Shown: positions 62,253 to 64,000 of the stretch, piece after piece
Layout of the letters: each line of letters opens with the position of its first letter
Numbering within the stretch: position 1 is the first letter of the stretch
Assembly (NCBI GenBank): GCA_964511065.1
Contig: CAZEEG010000009.1
Location: forward strand, 1-64,000
Origin: CALBRZ01 sp964511065
GTDB taxonomy: Bacteria; Planctomycetota; Planctomycetia; Pirellulales; S012-138
Reading direction: 5' to 3'
Length of the DNA: 64,000 nucleotides
Made by a program: the position numbers and the translations under genes
The notes under the pieces: model-generated
The model's input: only the letters and a program-made list of their open reading frames with translations
The model's database searches: none
Told to the model about the DNA's origin: nothing

Positions 62253-64000
62253 ATGTCGCAACTCAACGTCGCTGATATTCGCAACCTTGTTCTGTGCGGA
62301 CACGGGTCAACCGGAAAAACGACCCTGGCCGATACCCTGCTTAACAAGACTGGCGCCATCAACCACCAGGGCAGTGTGGACTCCGGTAACAGTTTTTGCG
62401 ACTTCGACGACGAAGAGAAGCACCACAAGTACTCCATCGAGTCGACGGTCGTCCATTTCGAATCGCATGGTAAGTTCTTCAACCTGATCGACGCCCCCGG
62501 CTATCCGGACTTCATCGGCCAGACCATCGGGGCGCTGCGGGCCGTGGACACCGCCGCCATCGTGATCAACGCGCAAAGCGGCATCGAGGTGAATACCCGG
62601 CGGTGCTTTGAAGAAGCCGGCAAGGCTGGCGTGGGCCGGATGATCGTCATCAACAAGATGGATGCCGAGAACATCGACTTCCCGGCGCTGATCGATTCCA
62701 TCAAGGAAGTCTTCGGCAACGCTTGCGTACTGTTCAACGTGCCACTGGGCTCAGGGCACGATTTCCGCGGCGTGGCCAGTTGCCTGGATCCCAGCGGCGA
62801 TACGTCTGGCGCGCTGGTGGATCCGGCCGAGATTCATGAATCGCTGATCGAGTCCATCGTCGAGGTCGACGAAGCAGCGATGGAAAAATACTTTGAAGGC
62901 ATTGTGCCGGAGGCCGAAGAACGCGATCGCCTGATCGTGCAGGCCGTGGCCAACGGCACCTTGATTCCCATCGTGTGCTGCTCGGCCAAGACCGGCGTGG
63001 GGCTGGACGAACTGCTCGATGCGTTCGCCCACTGCGCGCTCCCGCCCACTGCGGTTAAACGGACGGGCAAGAAAAATGGCGACGACGTTGTGATCGAGGC
63101 CAATCCCGAGGGTCCGCTTGCGGCGCAGGTGTTCAAGACGCGCGTCGACCCGTTCGTGCAGAAGATCAGCTATATCCGGATCTACTCCGGCACTATCAAG
63201 ACCGGCGATACGGTGCCGGCTACCGGCGCCCGCAAGGGGATCAAGATCAACCAGCTTTTCCGGGTACAGGGCAACGAAACCAAGGCAATCGACCGTGCCG
63301 GCGCCGGCGAGATCGTGGCCGTGACCAAGACCGAGGAGCTGCATACCGGCAGCAGCCTCGGCGAATTGGAGCTGCCCAAGATCAACTTCCCTCGCCCGAT
63401 GGTGGGGTTGGCCGTGAGCCCCAAGAGCCGCGGCGACGAAGCCAAGCTTTCCGGCGCCTTGCAGAAGGTGGTGGAGGAAGACCCCACCTTCCACCTGGAC
63501 CGCGATGCCCAGACCAAAGAACTGGTGATGACCGGCATGAGCGAGTTGCACCTGCAGATTGTGCAGGAGCGACTCAAGCGGCGCGACAAGGTGGAAGTCA
63601 CCACCAAGGAACCCAAGATCCCGTATCGCGAAACCATCCAGGCCAATGCCGAAGACAGCTACCGGCACAAGAAGCAGTCGGGCGGTCGCGGGCAATTCGG
63701 CGAAGTGCATATCCGCATGTTCCCCTTCCCGGCTGGCACCGATCCGGCGGAGTTTTGCACCCCTGATCGGTTCCCATCCATGAAGGAGTACCACCACGAC
63801 CCGGATATTAACTTCCTGTGGGTGAACTCCATCGTGGGCGGTACGATCCCCAGCAACTTCTTGCCGGCGGTCGAGAAGGGATTCTATGAACGGATGAGCC
63901 GGGGGGTGATTGCCGGTTACCAGGTGGTGAACGTGGGCGTGGAAGTCCACTTCGGCAAGTACCACGACGTGGATAGTTCCGAAGCGGCGTTCAAGACCGC
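62253..64000 (+). CDS. Elongation factor G-like GTPase, cut by the right edge
   Basis: At least 582 residues of an EF-G-like translational GTPase, open at the window edge (full family length is about 690). The P-loop is CGHGSTGKTTLAD, not the GHIDAGKTT of canonical EF-G, and is followed by LIDAPGYPDF (G3) and VINKMD (G4). Domain II (VFKTRVDPFVQKISYIRIYSG), domain III (DPTFHLDRDAQTKELVMTGMSELHLQIVQERLKRR) and domain IV (YRHKKQSGGRGQFGEV) are in order. The pattern matches the EF-G paralogue (EF-G2-like) group, so this is probably not the main fusA. Ribosomal protein and tuf genes are absent nearby, in agreement. The strong AGGAAAGG site fixes the start. Confidence 0.88.
   Translation, partial: MSQLNVADIRNLVLCGHGSTGKTTLADTLLNKTGAINHQGSVDSGNSFCDFDDEEKHHKYSIESTVVHFESHGKFFNLIDAPGYPDFIGQTIGALRAVDTAAIVINAQSGIEVNTRRCFEEAGKAGVGRMIVINKMDAENIDFPALIDSIKEVFGNACVLFNVPLGSGHDFRGVASCLDPSGDTSGALVDPAEIHESLIESIVEVDEAAMEKYFEGIVPEAEERDRLIVQAVANGTLIPIVCCSAKTGVGLDELLDAFAHCALPPTAVKRTGKKNGDDVVIEANPEGPLAAQVFKTRVDPFVQKISYIRIYSGTIKTGDTVPATGARKGIKINQLFRVQGNETKAIDRAGAGEIVAVTKTEELHTGSSLGELELPKINFPRPMVGLAVSPKSRGDEAKLSGALQKVVEEDPTFHLDRDAQTKELVMTGMSELHLQIVQERLKRRDKVEVTTKEPKIPYRETIQANAEDSYRHKKQSGGRGQFGEVHIRMFPFPAGTDPAEFCTPDRFPSMKEYHHDPDINFLWVNSIVGGTIPSNFLPAVEKGFYERMSRGVIAGYQVVNVGVEVHFGKYHDVDSSEAAFKT

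Overview
The window looks like a scaffold from a planctomycete, most likely of the Pirellulales type. The evidence is the gene content: two DUF1501 proteins, a DUF1549/DUF1553 protein with a CxxCH motif, three DUF1080 proteins, an ECF sigma factor with a long C-terminal extension, a membrane-anchored Ser/Thr kinase, FloA, DUF1015, and several small secreted proteins of planctomycete style. GC content is high and intergenic spaces are long. Two runs of exactly 100 N (19779-19878 and 49111-49210) are scaffold gaps of unknown true length. Both fall in low-complexity coding sequence. No rRNA, tRNA, CRISPR array, insertion sequence or phage gene was found.

Layout. 1-5.3 kb: translationally coupled kinase and nucleosidase genes (minus strand), then two exported proteins. 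5.3-12.9 kb: single-gene units for carbohydrate-type metabolism (DUF1080, sugar isomerase, sialidase-like, SMP-30-like), an AhpD-like protein, a small secreted protein and an acyl-CoA dehydrogenase-like protein. 13.4-15.6 kb: glycogen phosphorylase with a structured leader and a clear terminator. 16-21.2 kb: minus-strand block of ECF sigma factor, DUF1553 and DUF1501 genes. 21.8-29.3 kb: small membrane proteins, DUF1080, an FG-GAP protein, a Cys-rich secreted repeat protein, a DtxR-type regulator, DUF4416 and a second DUF1501 gene. 29.9-41.2 kb: WecA-like glycosyltransferase, ubiX, ubiA, floA, a ThuA/DUF1080 fusion, DUF1015 and cysK.

41.7-57.4 kb is the most coherent region: one plus-strand run of a small anchored protein, a single prepilin-like protein, PilM, PilN, PilO, a PilP/GspC-like protein, a secretin, a TPR protein, a histidine kinase, a receiver protein, a STAS protein, a PilB/GspE ATPase and a PilC/GspF platform protein. 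This is the core of a type IV pilus or type II secretion machine with a signalling module placed inside it. PilT, a prepilin peptidase and further pilins are not in the window.

57.5-64 kb holds housekeeping and accessory genes: a WD40 protein, a membrane-anchored hypothetical overlapping glycerate 2-kinase, hisA, and an EF-G-like GTPase cut by the right edge. Functions come from motif recognition by eye and no database search was run. The system closest to novel is the secretion or pilus locus with its embedded kinase-receiver-STAS module.
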